NCBI GenBank assembly: GCA_963682025.1
Contig: OY821520.1
Span: forward strand, 87,465,465 to 87,529,464
Direction of reading: 5' to 3'
DNA length: 64,000 nucleotides
Origin: Cordilura impudica
Lineage: Eukaryota; Arthropoda; Insecta; Diptera; Scathophagidae
In this document: in pieces, positions 40,725 to 52,468 of the stretch
Layout of the letters: every line of letters starts with the position of its first letter
Numbering within the stretch: the stretch's first letter is position 1
The notes under the pieces: generated by a model
What the model saw: only the letters and a program-made list of their open reading frames with translations
The model's database searches: none
Told to the model about the DNA's origin: nothing
Made by a program: the position numbers and the translations under genes

Positions 40725-42963
40725 TTTTAATTAATTTTTGTTATTTTTTTATTTCGATCAAAATTTGTAATTAATAGTTTCCCGTGTAGTTGACTACTGA
40801 ACGAAATGAAACTATTTTTCCTTAATATTATTTTGGTTAATCTATCCGTAGTTATGATAAACAATAATTTAATCTGTCTTCACTACACATAACATAGGAA
40901 AAAGGTACCCAATTTCCAATAAGTAACGTATTTTTAAAAGTGTTGTTATTTATTTTAATTTTAATCAAATCTATTTATGATTTATTAACCAGGCTTATCA
41001 TTTTCCAAAACTATGCCTTTTTATAAGGATTTTATGATCATGTTAAAACACTAATGTTTATCTAGATTTTTGTTATATACATAAAAATTTTCAAACATGT
41101 GTACTGGATAAGTGACCACATTTATGTTTCTATTGGTTTTATTGTTTACAAACTGTCGATTTGTTTCAATCATGTTTAGTTTTGATTCAAGTGTTTTGGT
41201 ATGTTTCTATTTGTTTTATTGTTTACAAACTGTCGATTTGTTGCAATCTTGCAATTGTGTGGTAAATTTTTATATGTATGCATTTTATGTATCATGCGCA
41301 CGGAGATTTTAGAAAGTATTTTTCAGTTGATTAGAAGTAATTTAATCTGTCTTCGCTACACATAGCAAAGTAAAAAGTTATTCAATGTTATAGTAAAAAG
41401 TTATTCAACTTTGCGCCATCTAACGGGGCAAAAATTGAAAAATTCCTGGTTCTCCTATAAACCTGGTTCTGCTATAGACCTCAACCAAACAGTTAGTTAG
41501 TATAGACACCAACCAAACTAATTTCAATAGTCTTGTCCTCAAGTTAGTTAGTATAGACCTCAACCAAACAGCGCCATCTAACGGGTCTTGCCCTCAAGTT
41601 AGTTAGTATAGACACCAACCAAACAGCGCCATCTAACGGTGGCGAAAATGAAAAATTCCTGGTTCTCCTATATCTTATCTACTAAAATTTTTTTCGGGCA
41701 AGCCCCTAGCGGGTCTTGCCCTCAAGTTAGTTAGTATAGACACCAACCAAACAGCGCCATCTAACGGTGGCGAAAATGAAAAATTCCTGGTTCTCCTATA
41801 TCTTATCTACTAAAATTTTTTTCGGGCAAGCCCCTAGCGGGTCTTGCCCTCAAGTTAGTTAGTATAGACACCAACCAAACAGCGCCATCTAACGGTGGCG
41901 AAAATGAAAAATTCCTGGTTCTCCTATATCTTATCTACTAAAATTTTTTTCGGGCAAGCCCCTAGCGGGTCTTGCCCTCAAGTTAGTTAGTATAGACACC
42001 AACCAAACAGCGCCATCTAACGGTGGCGAAAATGAAAAATTCCTGGTTCTCCTATATCTTATCTACTAAAATTTTTTTCGGGCAAGCCCCTAGCGGGTCT
42101 TGCCCTCAAGTTAGTTAGTATAGACACCAACCAAACAGCGCCATCTAACGGTGGCGAAAATGAAAAATTCCTGGTTCTCCTATATCTTATCTACTAAAAT
42201 TTTTTTCGGGCAAGCCCCTAGCGGGTCTTGCCCTCAAGTTAGTTAGTATAGACACCAACCAAACAGCGCCATCTAACGGTGGCGAAAATGAAAAATTCCT
42301 GGTTCTCCTATATCTTATCTACTAACATTTTTTTCGGGCAAGCCCCTAGCGGGTCTTGCCCTCAAGTTAGTTAGTATAGACACCAACCAAACAGCGCCAT
42401 CTAACGGTGGCGAAAATGAAAAATTCCTGGTTCTCCTATATCTTATCTACTAAAATTTTTTTCGGGCAAGCCCCTAGCGGGTCTTGCCCTCAAGTTAGTT
42501 AGTATAGACACCAACCAAACAGCGCCATCTAACGGTGGCGAAAATGAAAAATTCCTGGTTCTCCTATATCTTATCTACTAAAATTTTTTTCGGGCAAGCC
42601 CCTAGCGGGTCTTGCCCTCAAGTTAGTTAGTATAGACACCAACCAAACAGCGCCATCTAACGGTGGCGAAAATGAAAAATTCCTGGTTCTCCTATATCTT
42701 ATCTACTAAAATTTTTTTCGGGCAAGCCCCTAGCGGGTCTTGCCCTCAAGTTAGTTAGTATAGACACCAACCAAACAGCGCCATCTAACGGTGGCGAAAA
42801 TGAAAAATTCCTGGTTCTCCTATATCTTATCTACTAAAATTTTTTTCGGGCAAGCCCCTAGCGGGTCTTGCCCTCAAGTTAGTTAGTATAGACACCAACC
42901 AAACAGCGCCATCTAACGGTGGCGAAAATGAAAAATTCCTGGTTCTCCTATATCTTATCTACT
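40489..42963 (-). repeat. Right terminal inverted repeat (2475 bp)
   Basis: Inverse of 25998-27576 with seven additional 128-bp units. The inner border falls inside the zinc-finger gene. Confidence 0.9.
41580..42963 (-). repeat. 128-bp tandem array at the right tip (10.8 units)
   Basis: From the tip inward there are ten full units ending at 41683 (1280 bp) plus the same partial unit as on the left. Units are almost identical; one near 42325 reads CTAACATTT instead of CTAAAATTT. Confidence 0.95.
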
Positions 42964-42969
42964 GTCCGT
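42964..42969. repeat. Target-site duplication, right
   Basis: GTCCGT, identical to 25992-25997. Confidence 0.9.
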
Positions 42970-43391
42970 CTGTGTGTTATGAATACAAAAGTTGGTCGTA
43001 TCGGTGTATTTTTTTTTTTGAGTGAGTTTATTTGATTTTTATACTGACAAAAGATGGAAACGGTAGAGTTGACACACTTATAAAAACGGGTTGAGACATA
43101 ATGCGCTTAACTGTTACATATATATTTTTCAAGAACATTAATAGTCGGAACTTGAGTTATATAGATTAAATACCTGACAAAATGGGGAAAAAAATTTAAA
43201 TAACAGGTAAATGGTAAAAAACTATTGCGACACACCCTTTTAAGATATGAGTAGGTATGTCTCGCCTTTTAAAATGGGTTAGGGTCTGGGTTTTTTTATG
43301 CTTCATAAAGTGGTAATAAAAGATTATAAATTGTATTTTACTTCATTGGAAGAAAGAGTATTTATAATAATGTTTCCACAATCATTATTCA
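42970..43391 (+). mobile_element. Transib-like element copy 1, continuation right of the Polinton
   Basis: Matches 44380-44752 of copy 2, including 'gacaaaatgggg', 'aacaggtaaatggtaaaaaac', 'ggtaataaaagat' and the start of the coding region (GAAAGAGTATTTATAATAATG). It is cut at 43391 by a short Helitron; the transposase beyond that point is lost. Confidence 0.7.
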
Positions 43392-43688
43392 CTAGCAGAT
43401 TCCAGCGGTCGAAATTCGAGTGCAATTTTTTTTTTAACTTAGCCAATTCACAAACCAATACTTTTTGATTTATTATTATTGTGAACGAAGACAACAAACT
43501 CATCAACCAACACATTAACAATTTAATAAACACACACATAGCTTATGTATAATTTTATGTATGTATTAGTAGCAACTTTAAACGCAATTTACAAAAATCT
43601 GTAAATCTGGCGAACTGCTAAAAAGAAATACCTTTCAAATAATATAAGTTTAGTCAAAATTGGGATAAAAATGTAGAACAAAACGCCG
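43392..43688 (-). mobile_element. Short non-autonomous Helitron, copy 5 (5' truncated)
   Basis: CTAG-hairpin end at 43392 inserted between A and T of a site that is intact in Transib-like copy 2 (ATTCA|TTACA near 44752). The body ends at 'gtagaacaaaacg', where Transib-like copy 2 begins. Confidence 0.75.
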
Positions 43689-46600
43689 CACAGTGGACAA
43701 TATTTTGAGAAGGCGGCCAAAAATCATTTTTTTTTTTGTTACCGATTTTAAAGTTATGTTACTCATTTGAAAGTAAGTACTAGTAAACCTCGGGAGCCAA
43801 AAAATTGCGACTCTATCTCAACTATATCACAGCGAATATGGTATTCGAAAATGGGCTTTCTCAGTATTTTGCTAAAATTAAAAATTTTTTTGTAAATTTT
43901 TATTTTTGAACGACTGTAACTTTTTCGATTTAAAAGATTTTGAAGTGAAATAAATTTTGTATAATTTTGTGGCTTCCATACTATTAATGTTAATAATGTA
44001 AATCACTGAGTCATTCCGAAATTAAAAAAAAAGTTTTTTTAAAAAGGTCCAAATTTTCCAAAAATCTCCTGCTTAATATAGCATAACTCCTGCCAGTCAA
44101 AAGCAGTCAGAAAAACTCTTGCACTCTTCTATAGTCCGAACCCTTCCCTATACTCCTATAGCCCATTATATACCCGCCAGTTTCCGCCCGTGTGCAGCAG
44201 AACAATTTTTCTGACCCAAGGTTAGATATTTTCTGCAAAATTTATGAATACAAAAGCTGTCCACTATGTGGTTAGGATATATTAAGTTTGAGGTGATGTT
44301 TGTAACTGCCAAAAAAAATTGGACCTTTATCCATCTTTTATTATACGGATCGACTCAAAAACACTTTCTGAGTCGCGGTGTATTTTTTTGCGTGTCGGTA
44401 GAGTTGTCAGGAGTTATTATAGACTTATAAAAAAGGGTTGAGATATAATTCGCTTAATTGTTACAGGTACGTTTACATAGGTATCTTTCAAAAACATTAA
44501 TAGTCTGAATTACAGAGTTATATAGTTTAAATACCTGACAAAATGGGAAACAATTTAAATAACAGGTAAATGGTAAAAAAGAAACTATTGCGACATAGCC
44601 CTTTAAGATATGAGCAGGTATGCTTCACCTTTTAAAAGGGGTTAGGGTGTGGGTTTTTAATGCTTCTAAAAGTGGTAATAAAAGATAAAAATTTTTATTT
44701 TACATAAATGCAAGAAAGAGTATTTATAATAATGTTTCCACAATTATTATTCATTACAATTTGTGCAATGGCTAAGTACTGTTACAGAGACCGGGCAGAT
44801 ATTTATTTTCAACGAAATGATGTAGACGATGTAATTTTGCACATAGTGAGCAACGACTTCTTTAAGAATTGTAACCTAGAAGACATTGAAATGCACAAAG
44901 GAAAAATTACTAATTTTGCATCGAGTTTGAAAAGACGGTACATTGAACGCTCCCATAGCAAGGCAAAGATGTACAAACGTTACCAAGACTGGTTAATAAA
45001 GGAACTTATTTTTGAGAGTGCATCTACAACTGCCAACGAAAGTGGAAAAAAGGGTCGACCAACAAAACCAATTGACGGATGTAGTGAAAGATCTCGAAGG
45101 CGCAAGCTGGAGAACATCAATGAAGAAATTTCTCAAAGAATTATTAAGGATTCATTTTTGCACCAAATTCAACCAACCCAAAATAAAAAAAATAAAATTG
45201 AAATAATTGAAAAAATAGTAGAAGCGAGCCCAAAGCGTACAAACGGGATTCTTAAAAGCATTCCTACACCAATTGAAGATAACAAATTTACGCCGGAAGA
45301 AGCGTTCGCCCTATTTTTAGATTTGAAATTGACCAAAAATCAATATACGGAATTGCGGAAGCGAACCAATGAAAAGAATTGTGGGATTTTTCCATTTTTC
45401 CAGATTATCGAGATTTAGTTTCTACCAAAAAAAGAATGCTTACCTTCACAATCTGCTATTAGTGTCACTTCAACATCAGCAGAAATAAAATTGCAAGATC
45501 TCCTCGAACATACTGCAGAACGATTGATAATTACGCTTGATACTGATCATTTAAAAAAATTGGTAATGGCAGCATTACTTTAATTTCTAAATGGGGATGT
45601 GATGGATCCTCTGGTCAGAAACAATACAGGCAATTTAATGCCGAAAATTCATCAGATGCTAATTTATTTATGGTATCTTTCGTTCCATTGCGCTTAACAA
45701 AAAGGTATAGCGTCATAGAGCCGTCAACTAGTAGAGCAACAGAAACTGATATATGGAAAAATGAAATTCTTTCTTCAACAAAGTATTGCAGACCAATAAA
45801 ATTTGCATTCAAAAAGGAAACGAAAGATGTCTTAACTGAAGAAGTTCAAAAAATAAAAGCACAAATTAAGGAACTTCAACCAGTAATATTTAAATTTGAT
45901 GACCAAGACATTGAAGTACATTTTAAAATGTGTCTCACAATGATTGATGGGAAAGTTGCACAAGCTTTAACTGGAACAAAGTCAACGTCAAGCTGCATTA
46001 TATGCCAAAGACATCAAGTCAATTAAGCCAACCCCCACCAGAAGACGATAGTTTTAAGGAAGCCTACGAATTTGGAATGTTCCCTCTTCATGCTGGAATG
46101 CGTTTTATGGAGCATATTCTTACATTGGGTTATGATTTGGAATTTGGTCCGTTAGGCGAAACAGTGAGAAAAAACAAAGAAAATGAAGAAAAAAGAAAGC
46201 AAAAAAAAAAATTCAACAAAAATATCTACAGCTAGGCCTCGTAATCGACCAACCAAAACAAGGGGAAGGAAACACAAATGATGGAAGTACTGCAAGGAGA
46301 TTTTTTTCCAATCCGGAAACTGCAGCATCTATCACAGGTGTAGATAATAAATTAATAAGACGATTCAAAATCTTATTACAAGTTCTTGCATGCAGCAGAA
46401 AGATAAATGCAAAAAAATTTAGAGGGTACGCCAATAAAACAGCTATACTTTATAATGAAAAATACTCTTGGAGATATATGCCATCCACAGTTCATAAAAT
46501 TTTGTACCATGGGGAACAAACAATTCAAAACAATATGCTACTAATAGTAGATCTATCTGAAGAAGCGGAAGAAAAAAGGAACAAAGACTACAGATTCTTT

Positions 46601-46810
46601 CACGAGCTCAACACAAGGAAAATGTTCAGATGTTGTACTAATGAAGACCTTATCACTATTTTGTTGTGCACTTCAGATCCATATATATCTAACATTTGTC
46701 AAAAATGGAAATCTACCTCTATTGAATTAGACGAAGAAGCTAAACAACTTCTAGAAGATGAAAATCAAGGCTATTTAGAAGAAATTTTTACTAAAATTGG
46801 TTGATTTAAA
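43689..46810 (+). mobile_element. Transib-like (RAG1-related) element copy 2
   Basis: Begins CACAGTGGACAATATTTTG; CACAGTG equals the V(D)J heptamer and fits Transib CACWRTG ends. About 1 kb of leader, including a DINE-like fragment at 44263-44378, precedes a broken transposase (44768-46804). I could not find a matching right-hand inverted end before 47320, so the 3' boundary is a minimum. Confidence 0.65.
44768..46804 (+). pseudogene. RAG1/Transib-like transposase, frameshifted
   Basis: Successive frames give a GRPTKPIDGCSERSRRRK segment, then WGCDGSSGQ (Asp codon at 45601), VPLRL, SSTKYCRPI, TMIDGKVAQAL with SSCIICQ, and MPSTVHKILYHG with LSEEAEEKRNKDYRFF. The last Glu codon at 46571 aligns with the catalytic Glu of RAG1 (NESGNKLFRRF). 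The DG site and IDGKV..C..C pattern also match RAG1-like transposases from memory. These DDE enzymes cut at CAC-ended inverted repeats. Frameshifts near 45410, 45580, 46020 and 46240 and several stops make it non-functional. The ORF may start at 44708, but the ATG at 44768 gives the more typical N-terminus. Confidence 0.7.
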
Positions 46811-47320
46811 TTACCTTTTCATTACACTAACAATAAGTTACACTTTTTTTATATAGATAAAAAATTTTCTTGATTTAAAAATTTATATATTTTGTAAATT
46901 TACAATAAAAATTGTTTTATGTTTCATAAATTTACCATAAAAATTGATATAGAAATATTTAAAAAGACAATAAAAAAAATTTAACTAAAGTAAGAACATA
47001 CGACTCTTTTTCATTGAAACTTCTCTCTCTTGAACCAATAGCAGGCAACTTTTATGTCCGCTGCTTAATAAATTATATTTCAACTCGGGCTCTTTCAAAA
47101 AAAAAAAAGCCAACCTTTGGCCCTTGTGAACATTAGGACTAAAAAGTTTACGGGAGCCAAACTTTTGGCATTTGCTGACAAAATTTAACTTCGTTTTAAA
47201 AAGATATTAGTTGTAAAATTAACAGAAAAAATAAGACATTATATACAAAAAACCTATTTTAAACTGTTAACTCTTCACTCTTCACTCTTTTATTAAAAAA
47301 AAAAGTAATAGAAAAGAAAT
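46811..47320. other. Spacer, no gene recognised
   Basis: AT-rich DNA between the Transib-like and piggyBac elements; may include the missing 3' end of the former. Confidence 0.4.
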
Positions 47321-47324
47321 TTAA

Positions 47325-49569
47325 CCCATTTTCGGCCGCTGGTCGATTTTTCGACCAGTAACTTTGAAGCGATGTAACTCAAACGTTAGATATGTTTTGT
47401 TTAAACCGTTGATGGATAAGACAATTTTGATCGTTTGTTAACGCATTGATTTTAGCTTTTCGTAAAAAAATGAAAGTTTGCAGATTTTCGTGAAAGGAAG
47501 AAGAAAGCACTTTTTTTGGACCAATTTTCAAAATTCAGTAAAAAGTCTTAAAACTAAAATTACTTATTTTATTTTTGCACGTTGAGGAAGCGGAAAGACC
47601 AAATAACAATAATCAATTGATATCCGCAACAATATTGAAAGTTTTCTACTTCCCAGAAGAGCGTTATTTTTGGTGGTCGAAAAATCGACCACTGGCCAGA
47701 AGTCGTCAAGTAGATATTTAATTGAATTTGACATTTTGCTAGTAGGCTGTGAAAAATTCTGCGATTTTTTTTTTATTTTCGCTTTTGCTTTGTCATAATT
47801 GTTATTCTTTTCTGCAGAGCAGACGTGTGTGTGGCAAATAAAAGTGAGATAATTGCATTTTGGTGTGGTATTGTATAAAGAAAATGTCTTTTCGAAAAGT
47901 TTTAACTATGGTAGAAATCATGGCTGCTTGAACGAGCCGTGTTCGAATGACGAGGAAGATTAAGCCATTATGAGTTCAAAAGATGTTGATGTCGTGTATA
48001 TTCCACCTAGAGTAGACTATGTGACTGATGAAGAAGATATCGACGATAATCAAATTGCTCTAAATGATGGCAGTGATGATTGTATTGAGACAATGACTTA
48101 ATACCTAATGATACTGAAGAGCCGCAACCATCAACATCGAAAGCCGCAAAAAGACGTGGAAGACCTAAAAAAGCTGTTAATCCATCCTTATTCAAAGGAA
48201 AGGCAGATTTTGAAGTTCCTGATGGCAGAAACCTGGGGATTTTACTTACACCAGAGCACCAATCAACGTGGAAGGTTTGAAAAAGGAGTTTTCAGCCACA
48301 TCTTATCTATAGATGAACAGATGATACCCTATTTTGGAAGATACTCGTGCAAGATATTTATTCGCGGAAAACCGATTTGGTTCGGATTCAAATCATGGTG
48401 CTTGTGTTCAGAGCAAGGATATCTATTCTTTTCCATACCATACGGTGGCTCGGCAACTCCCCATGATAAAAATATCGGTCTTGGCGCTCAAACGGTTTTG
48501 AATTTGCTTGAAAATGTATCTGATCCCAATTGTCATATTATTTTCCTTGACAATTTTTTTTCCTCCTATCATCTTATGTGTCAACTGGCATAATACGTGA
48601 AAACAGAATGGTGAAAATTCCATTAGCAAATTTAAAAAAGGCTGAACGTGGCGAATTTGACCAATTATTCGATGCTAAGCAAGAAATATTGGTCATCCGT
48701 TGGAATGACAATGCAGTTGTGAATGTCATTACTAATAATTCTACAGTCGACCCATTGTTCAATGCTCGAAGATATTGTCGTACGCAAAGGAAAACAGTTG
48801 CGATTCCCCAACCTACAGTGATTCGTGAATATAACCAAGGTATGGGAGGCGTTGACCTTCACGACAACGCAGTGGCCAACTATCGAATATGCATACGAGG
48901 AAAGAAGTGGTGGTGGCCACTATGGACCAACGCTCTCGGCAATGCAATGGTCAATGCTTGGAAGATGCATTGCATGTTGGTAAAGCATGAAAACACAAAG
49001 CCACTTACTCAATTAGAGTTTCGTTCTGCTGTTACTACCAAGCTACTGACTTCCAATATGATGAACGAAGATATGGAAGATAACGCTGCTGATGTTGATA
49101 AAAAACAATGCGCTCCTGGTTTCCCACGGATCGACGAAAAAACCGTATTGTGGTAAAAGGCCCTCAAAACAAATATTGTCGCTGCAAAGTATGCAAAAAA
49201 CATACAATTTTTACATGCAAAAAATGTAATGTTTACTTGCACACCAAATGTTTTGATGAATATATGCAAACTATCTAACCTTTTTTGCGTTAATTATTCA
49301 TATCTTATCAATAAATAACATTTTTGATACAACTACAAACGATTAAATTGAATTTAAGTTAAATATTCGTAAAAAACCGCATTTCTTTATTTATATATGT
49401 AGATGTTGACTTCTGGCCAATGGTCGATTTTTCGACCACTTCATATCTAGAGAACAACAATTAAAAAAAATTTTTTTTTTTTAAATTTTTCTAAATTAAG
49501 CTCCTAAAAGTAAGAATTTAAAAGGAATTCAAAAAATTCCTGCGATTTCTGGTAGCGGCCGATAATGGT
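47325..49569 (+). mobile_element. piggyBac element with TTAA target sites
   Basis: TTAA lies at 47321-47324 and 49570-49573. The ends are CCCATTTTCGGCCGC (left) and GCGGCCGATAATGGT (right), inverted. Palindromic GGTCGATTTTTCGACC motifs occur at both ends (47342, 47679 inverted, 49423). 2245 bp, within the usual piggyBac size. It encodes one broken transposase. Confidence 0.85.
47970..49278 (+). pseudogene. piggyBac transposase, broken
   Basis: The N-terminal acidic part (47970-48100) is followed in another frame by an AT-hook-like RRGRPKK. In a third frame comes the core LSIDEQMIPYFGR..FIRGKP and IIFLDNFFSSY, and in a fourth TGIIRENR, WNDN, YNQGMGGVDLHD and IRGKKWWWPLW. The C-terminal CRCKVCKKHT..CKKC..YLHTKCF is the Cys-rich domain. 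All three catalytic Asp positions (SIDEQ, FLDN, GGVD) are visible. However, the region between the N-terminus and core is largely deleted and there are several frameshifts. It cannot make active enzyme. Confidence 0.88.
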
Positions 49570-49573
49570 TTAA

Positions 49574-52468
49574 AACAAGTAACTGTGTTAAATTCGGCTG
49601 TGCCGAATCTTTGATACCCTCCACCTCGGTTTGAGTATTAATAATAAATATAAACAAAATATATGAAAAAGAAAAATGATTTTTTAGCATTTTTGGAGGT
49701 ATCTCCATATTTTAGACTATACCTTGACGCAGTGATGCCCGATTTAACCCTATTCAAATACCAAATTGCTCGTAGTAATGACAAATAATATTATTTTAAC
49801 TTTATCCAGGCAAATGGTTTATTTTGTTGAATGACCGTAATTTCAAAAGAGAGATAGACCGACGCATGAACGGACATTATATGGACTCGAGTTGCTATAG
49901 GGATTAAGAACACAAATTATTTATGGGGTCGCAATTCATTGTTCAATGCATTACAACAGAATACCAATAGTCACAATAAGGAATAATAATTATACCCTAT
50001 ATCACTATGTGGTTTGGGTATAATGACTTTGTGCTGCTGTTTGTAACTACCAAAAATATTTGACCTAGACCCATCTTTTGTTATATCTATCGAATCAGAA
50101 TCACTATCTGATTCGATTTAACGATGTCCGTCCGTCCGTCCGTCTGTGTTTCCATGTAAAGCTTTTAATAAAACTGCAGGTCGCAAATATGAATATATTT
50201 TGATGAAATTTGGTATATAAGTTTTATCTGCCATAGGATGAATGCTATTGGAATTGGTGAGAATCAGTCCATGTTCAGAACTAGCCCCCATACAAATGAC
50301 CCCTAAGAAATCGACATAAATCGCCATAAGATCCAAATTATCTTATAGATCTTAGTCAAATTGGGTTTCTATATGTTTATTACATCCATTAATCAGTAGT
50401 CCAAAAATGACGCCTATGGGACAACTCTTAGTCATAGGCCCCATATAGAGCTGCTTCCCGATCTTCACTTAAATCTATCAAAAAGCAATAATATTGCACT
50501 GATTCTTCTCAAATTTTGTTTGTATATATTTTTGCAAAATACAAGAGACCTTACCAGACATGGTCAGGATCGGTGCATTTTTGGGCCTAGTTCACATATA
50601 GATATAGCATCCGATATGAACTTTTTCATATCGGCAACCAAAAAAAAAAATAAAAATCCCACTCAAATTTGTTTTATGCTTATTTTCTAGTCCAGTTAGT
50701 TGGGCCTGAGAGATATGGTCTCTAAACGCATGGTATAGGGTATCGTATAGTCGGTCTAGATCAACTATAATTTTCGTACTTGTTTTCAATGTTTTAAGAG
50801 CTAAAAATTATGCGGTATTTCAAAATAAAAGTTTCTAAATATCTTTTCAATTTTTGGTTTGCCATATACCAGGCAAATGTGGTTTTTTTAAAAAAGTATT
50901 TTAAAAGAATTTACTTAAAAAAATATATTAAAAAAAAGTGTTTTATATAAAAGAGAAGAGGCAACTTTCTAAAAAAATTTACTTTAGGAAGAAAGTTATC
51001 ATTTTAAAAAAATACTTTTTCATAAAAAGAGTACTTTAAAAAAATTCTTTTTAAGAAAAACTTCTTTTTAAAAAAATATAGATTTTTAAGAAAATATACC
51101 TGTTTAAGAAAATATGTTTTTTAATGGTTATTTGTTAAGATAGTTTTTTTTTTTTTTTAATTTTAATATGATTTTCTGAACTTAATGAAAAAAAGACCAG
51201 CCCTGTGTATACTCTTAACATTGTTGTGTTTGATGTCTAATTGAAAATGTTGACATTCAAGTTAAAATAGAAATAATTATTGCAAAGAACAAAAATTGTG
51301 GCGCCATCTACTGTGGCATAGCAACACTGAGCAAAATGAAGCGACACTCTGTTTGTTAATACAAAAGGAATGTATTTTCCCTAAAACAGAAGAATTCGAA
51401 TTGGAGAATTTTATATAAATAAAATAATATAACGTTTTATTTCTACCATGCAGTTATTCTAACATGCAGATATGTATATTATTTTATTTTTTAATATATG
51501 TATGTGTGTACATGTAAATATTACACACAATAAATACAACATCAAAATTTATTGTTGTTTTTCTTTAAATAAATTAATACATAAAATGGTTTTTTGGTAA
51601 AGTTACATTTTTTTTTTTTTATTAACACCTAGGTTGTTTGGCATTTTTTGCCTTAGCTGTTGGTGAATTTTTACTCCCTTTATATTAGCTCGTTGTGTCT
51701 GTTTGTCTGCTTGTCGACCAAATTTTGGATAGGTTTTTAGCCCCTTTCCCGTGACCCAATCGATCTGAAACTTTGCAGGCAGGCTCGTGGAGATGACAAA
51801 AATTATCCAACAAATTTTTTTAGTGATGCCAAAACAATGGAAGCTTTAAAATTTTTCTACCAGAATTGATTACAAAATATGTACAAAGGGTTAGTTTTTA
51901 TTATATTATTACCACAGCGACCACAAAAACAACGAATACATCTATGACAACAATACAATATTTAGAATAGCAACAAGAACAATACAGAAACATATATTTT
52001 TCAATTTTTTTTTTCTGCAGTGATTTCTAGGGACCTGTTAAACCGATTGTTACGATTTTTCAAACAGAAACCTTTTCATGACGTTAGTCAATCATTCTCA
52101 CTAAAAACGAGTGCTCCAGTTATCCTATTGAGGTTCTGATCGTGAAAAGGACAACATAGACAAATCATATTTTTTCAAGACTTTTTTACTTCTTCATTCA
52201 ATTCTCGGGACCTAATCAAACGATTTGGATGATTTTAAATAGCAAACTTCTTAGAGTTTTAGTGAATCATTTTTTATGCCAACGAGCACCATAGCTGCCC
52301 GATTAAAGCCGTCATCGTGATTTCCGCAGACGGACAGTTGGACGTCGCTATATTAACTCCAAATCACAAATATATATATTTTATGGGATCCAAATATCTT
52401 CTTTTTAATTATTACAAACGGAATGACAAACTTATATATACCCTCTGCATACTGGGGTGGAGGGTATA
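49574..52468 (-). mobile_element. Helentron/DINE-like element, family H, with a nested copy
   Basis: The 3' end on the left has ACAAGTAAC and the ATTCGGCTGTGCCGAAT hairpin, then ATACCCTCCACC. The 5' end on the right has GGGGTGGAGGGTATAA at 52453-52468, preceded inward by AAACTTATATATACCC and a GACGGACAGTTGGACG stretch. This layout parallels Drosophila INE-1. A family A copy (49990-50783) is inserted, so the element proper is about 2.1 kb. Its 51188-52150 part matches 1-915 inverted. Confidence 0.65.
49990..50783 (+). mobile_element. DINE-like Helentron, family A copy 7 (nested)
   Basis: TATACCCTATATCACTATGTGG start, (CCGT)n core near 50125-50143, slightly degraded hairpin (GTCGGTCTAGATCAACTATA) and ACTTGT at 50778. 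Confidence 0.8.

Larger units (their letters stand above)
25998..42963. mobile_element. Complete Polinton/Maverick element, 16,966 bp
   Basis: Bounded by GTCCGT duplications, with exact inverted termini AGTAGATAAG / CTTATCTACT (AG..CT ends are usual for the class). It encodes the full core set: protein-primed DNA polymerase B, retroviral-type integrase, packaging ATPase, adenovirus-type protease, major and minor capsid proteins. All of these are open apart from one spliceable intron in the polymerase. With near-identical inverted repeats and a perfect duplication, the insertion is recent and possibly still competent. It landed in a CCGT run inside a Transib-like element. Confidence 0.95.
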
